A DNA stretch of 64,000 nt from Mastacembelus armatus. Its lineage: Eukaryota > Chordata > Actinopteri > Synbranchiformes > Mastacembelidae. The DNA lies in contig NC_046641.1 in the NCBI RefSeq assembly GCF_900324485.2, forward strand, positions 7,847,299-7,911,298, in the 5' to 3' direction. Numbering within the stretch: the stretch's first letter is position 1; each line of letters starts with the position of its first letter. A program made the position numbers and the translations under genes. Positions 62,201 through 64,000 of the stretch are shown here, in pieces. The notes below the pieces were generated by a model. It was not told the DNA's origin. It saw only the letters and a program-made list of their open reading frames with translations, and ran no database searches.

Positions 62201-64000
62201 GCAGCCAGTCAGCGTTGGCTTTCAGAAAACAGTGCAGCTGGTACTTTTGCAGGCTCAGGGCTGAGCGTGGGCCTGACTTGTGTGTGTCTAATCCATACAC
62301 CTCGCTTGTTTACAACTGACAGCATGATGTCTGTGTATATGTCTGTTAGGCCACATGCCTCTGATCCCATATTAGGGTTACAGGACAGTGAGGATCCTCC
62401 CATCCCCTCCTTCTGCCTGTTTGGGCTCTGACATCACAACTGGTTAAAAGCAACCCCTTACTCACCATTGCACTGTTCACTCATCCCATCCTGTGCCATC
62501 ACTCCTTCTGTGCAGTTTATGATGATGGAGAGAGGAGACATATGTCCCAGCTTTAAGGAGCAATTCACATAAAAATTACCAATTTAATTTAATCATTGGT
62601 TCCGCTGGTGTTGATGTGATGGAGTAGCACTAGGGTGCCTCAGGAAGAAAGAGAGGTAGCAGCACCAAAATGGTAGCACCTGTACCCCAAAGATTTCATT
62701 GCTCTATGCATATAATTTTAGTTTATTTGTTATTTTAGTTTTAGTCTGTGCTGTGTTGTCAGCCTTGGCCTACCAGTTGACATGGACTGTGGCTGAAGGG
62801 TTATTGATTTTAAAATAAACTACTTTTGTGTGCATACATGCAGACAGTTTCAGTCTTGCATACACCAGCTGTGTGTGGGGCCTCTGTTAATGATAGAGGA
62901 CCTGTGGTGAAGGATCTGCTAAAGCTGACCATTCATGCTGAAAACAGAACCCACCAGACCCCGTACAGTATAGAAAACAGGAGCAAGTAGTCAGGCTATG
63001 CGCAGGGGGATGCAACAGAATTAGGCACCTTATTGCCTTCTTTTTCTTAGCACTTTCTATTTTCATTCACACAAGCACATGTGTTCATGAACAAAAAATG
63101 GTGGAGGTGACACAAGCCAACACCCACTACAGGACCTATGTGTTGCCCCATGCTGCTGTAATTATAGCCTCTGTCTGCCACCAGTGAATGTGTAACATTA
63201 TCCATTCACAATTCACCTATTCCAAACAAGGCAGTCTGCAACAGACAAGTGCAAAAACACAACAAGCACACCTGAATATCTTCAGCAGCACCCTGCAATA
63301 AAGTGCTGTGCTGTTTTTTAGTTTGAATAGTCGGTTGGTTTGGTGCCTCTTTTGACTGTTAGTGAGTTTCTCAGGTGAAGGATGGTGTTAATTTGGAGTA
63401 CTCTGTAATAGACACTTTGAGGGTCCCAAGTGCTAAGACAATGCCTGTGCTAGGATTACCTTTTTCCTTAACACAGTCTTTGTAAGGGTCTGTTCACTTA
63501 TTTTCGTTCTGTTTTTGTGTTACAGCTGCTATGCAGCATTGGCCACCGCGAAGAAAACTTTGGGTTTACACATGAAGAAATCATCATTTGGTAAGTGTTG
63601 TCAGCAACCAATAGTTCCTGGTTGTGCACTGTATATTTTATTGTCCTGTTTCCATTTGTTTGGATTATTATTCATGCAACCATATGAAATATTTTGATGA
63701 ACTAGTTTGAGTCAGGTGCAGTCACTAATCAGTCGACTTTTGGCATTTAGAAAATTAAAGAGAGTTTAATTAAAAAGAAGCAGAAGTCTTTTTTTTTTAA
63801 TGAAAAAAGCAGAAAATAATGACATTATGCAAAGTCTGAGCATGTGTGTTTTGTCCAGTTGGACTCATCTTAAGTGTTTAATTTTTAACCCGTAGTCTGC
63901 GACTCGCTCTACTGAATGAGGCAAAGGAAGTGCGTGCTGCAGGATTGCGGGCACTCCGCTACCTCATTAGAGATACCTGTGTGCTGCAGAAGGTCCTCAG
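59298..64000 (+). CDS. rictor: RICTOR, mTORC2 scaffold, first five exons (cut by window edge)
   Basis: The defining subunit of mTOR complex 2, which phosphorylates AKT and other AGC kinases. Exons seen: 59298-59346, 59472-59519, 60960-61057, 63526-63590 and 63896 to at least 64000. The translation MAASFRGRPIRSLRMR, then GRNDSGEENVPLDLTREPS, NFREILQNVAKPHGVSNM, RKLGHLNNFIK, LLCSIGHREENFGFTHEE, IIICLRLALLNEAKEVRAAG and LRALRYLIRDTCVLQKVL aligns with the human N-terminus with few changes and marks the start of the armadillo-like helical repeats. The start codon is in a strong context (ACATGG) and matches the mammalian start. Introns 3 and 4 hold AT-rich sequence with no other gene recognised. 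Teleosts have two rictor paralogues; this one is not assigned. Confidence 0.96.

Overview
This is a stretch of ray-finned fish nuclear DNA, probably from a percomorph with a fairly compact genome. Evidence for this: every multi-exon gene aligns exon by exon with a vertebrate protein, introns are short and GT-AG dominated, CA/GT and CTAT microsatellites are frequent, and small DNA-transposon remnants are present. No prokaryotic, organellar or viral genes were seen.

Layout from left to right: an intronless apelin receptor gene (aplnr, +, 145-1230); about 8.4 kb of repeat-punctuated intergenic DNA; an intronless gene for an unrecognised acidic coiled-coil protein (-, 9667-10563); hpd (+, 12469-16307, 14 exons, 393 aa); setd1b (-, 16875-24467, 17 coding exons, 1,695 aa), tail to tail with hpd; a one-exon relic of rhof (+, 26121-26279); orai1 (-, 29138-30886, 2 exons, 220 aa); kdm2b (+, 35282-43715, 10 exons, 777 aa, no JmjC exons); rnf34 (-, 47260-51902, 7 exons, 364 aa); the C5orf34 orthologue (+, 53408-56758, 11 exons, 547 aa); and the first five exons of rictor (+, from 59298, cut by the window edge).

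The run hpd-setd1b-rhof-orai1-kdm2b-rnf34 reproduces human 12q24.31 with every relative orientation kept, but MORN3 and TMEM120B are absent and rhof survives only as a last-exon relic. This is the pattern expected of one of two duplicated teleost blocks after gene loss. To the right, genes from human 5p (C5orf34, RICTOR) follow, so a rearrangement junction lies between about 51.9 and 53.4 kb. The genes do not form one pathway. They cover chromatin regulation (setd1b writes H3K4 methylation, kdm2b reads CpG islands), store-operated calcium entry (orai1), tyrosine breakdown (hpd), ubiquitin ligation (rnf34), mTORC2 signalling (rictor) and apelin signalling (aplnr).

The most notable observations are two minor-spliceosome (U12-type) introns, one AT-AC in setd1b and one GT-AG in C5orf34; two GC-AG introns; a kdm2b locus that can encode only the JmjC-less form; an Orai1 whose only start matches human Met64 and whose outer pore has a charge change; a C5orf34 protein lacking most of its C-terminal domain; a perfect TCTCGCGAGA element in the rictor promoter; and a possible 42-nt cassette exon in rnf34. 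No wholly new multi-gene system was found.
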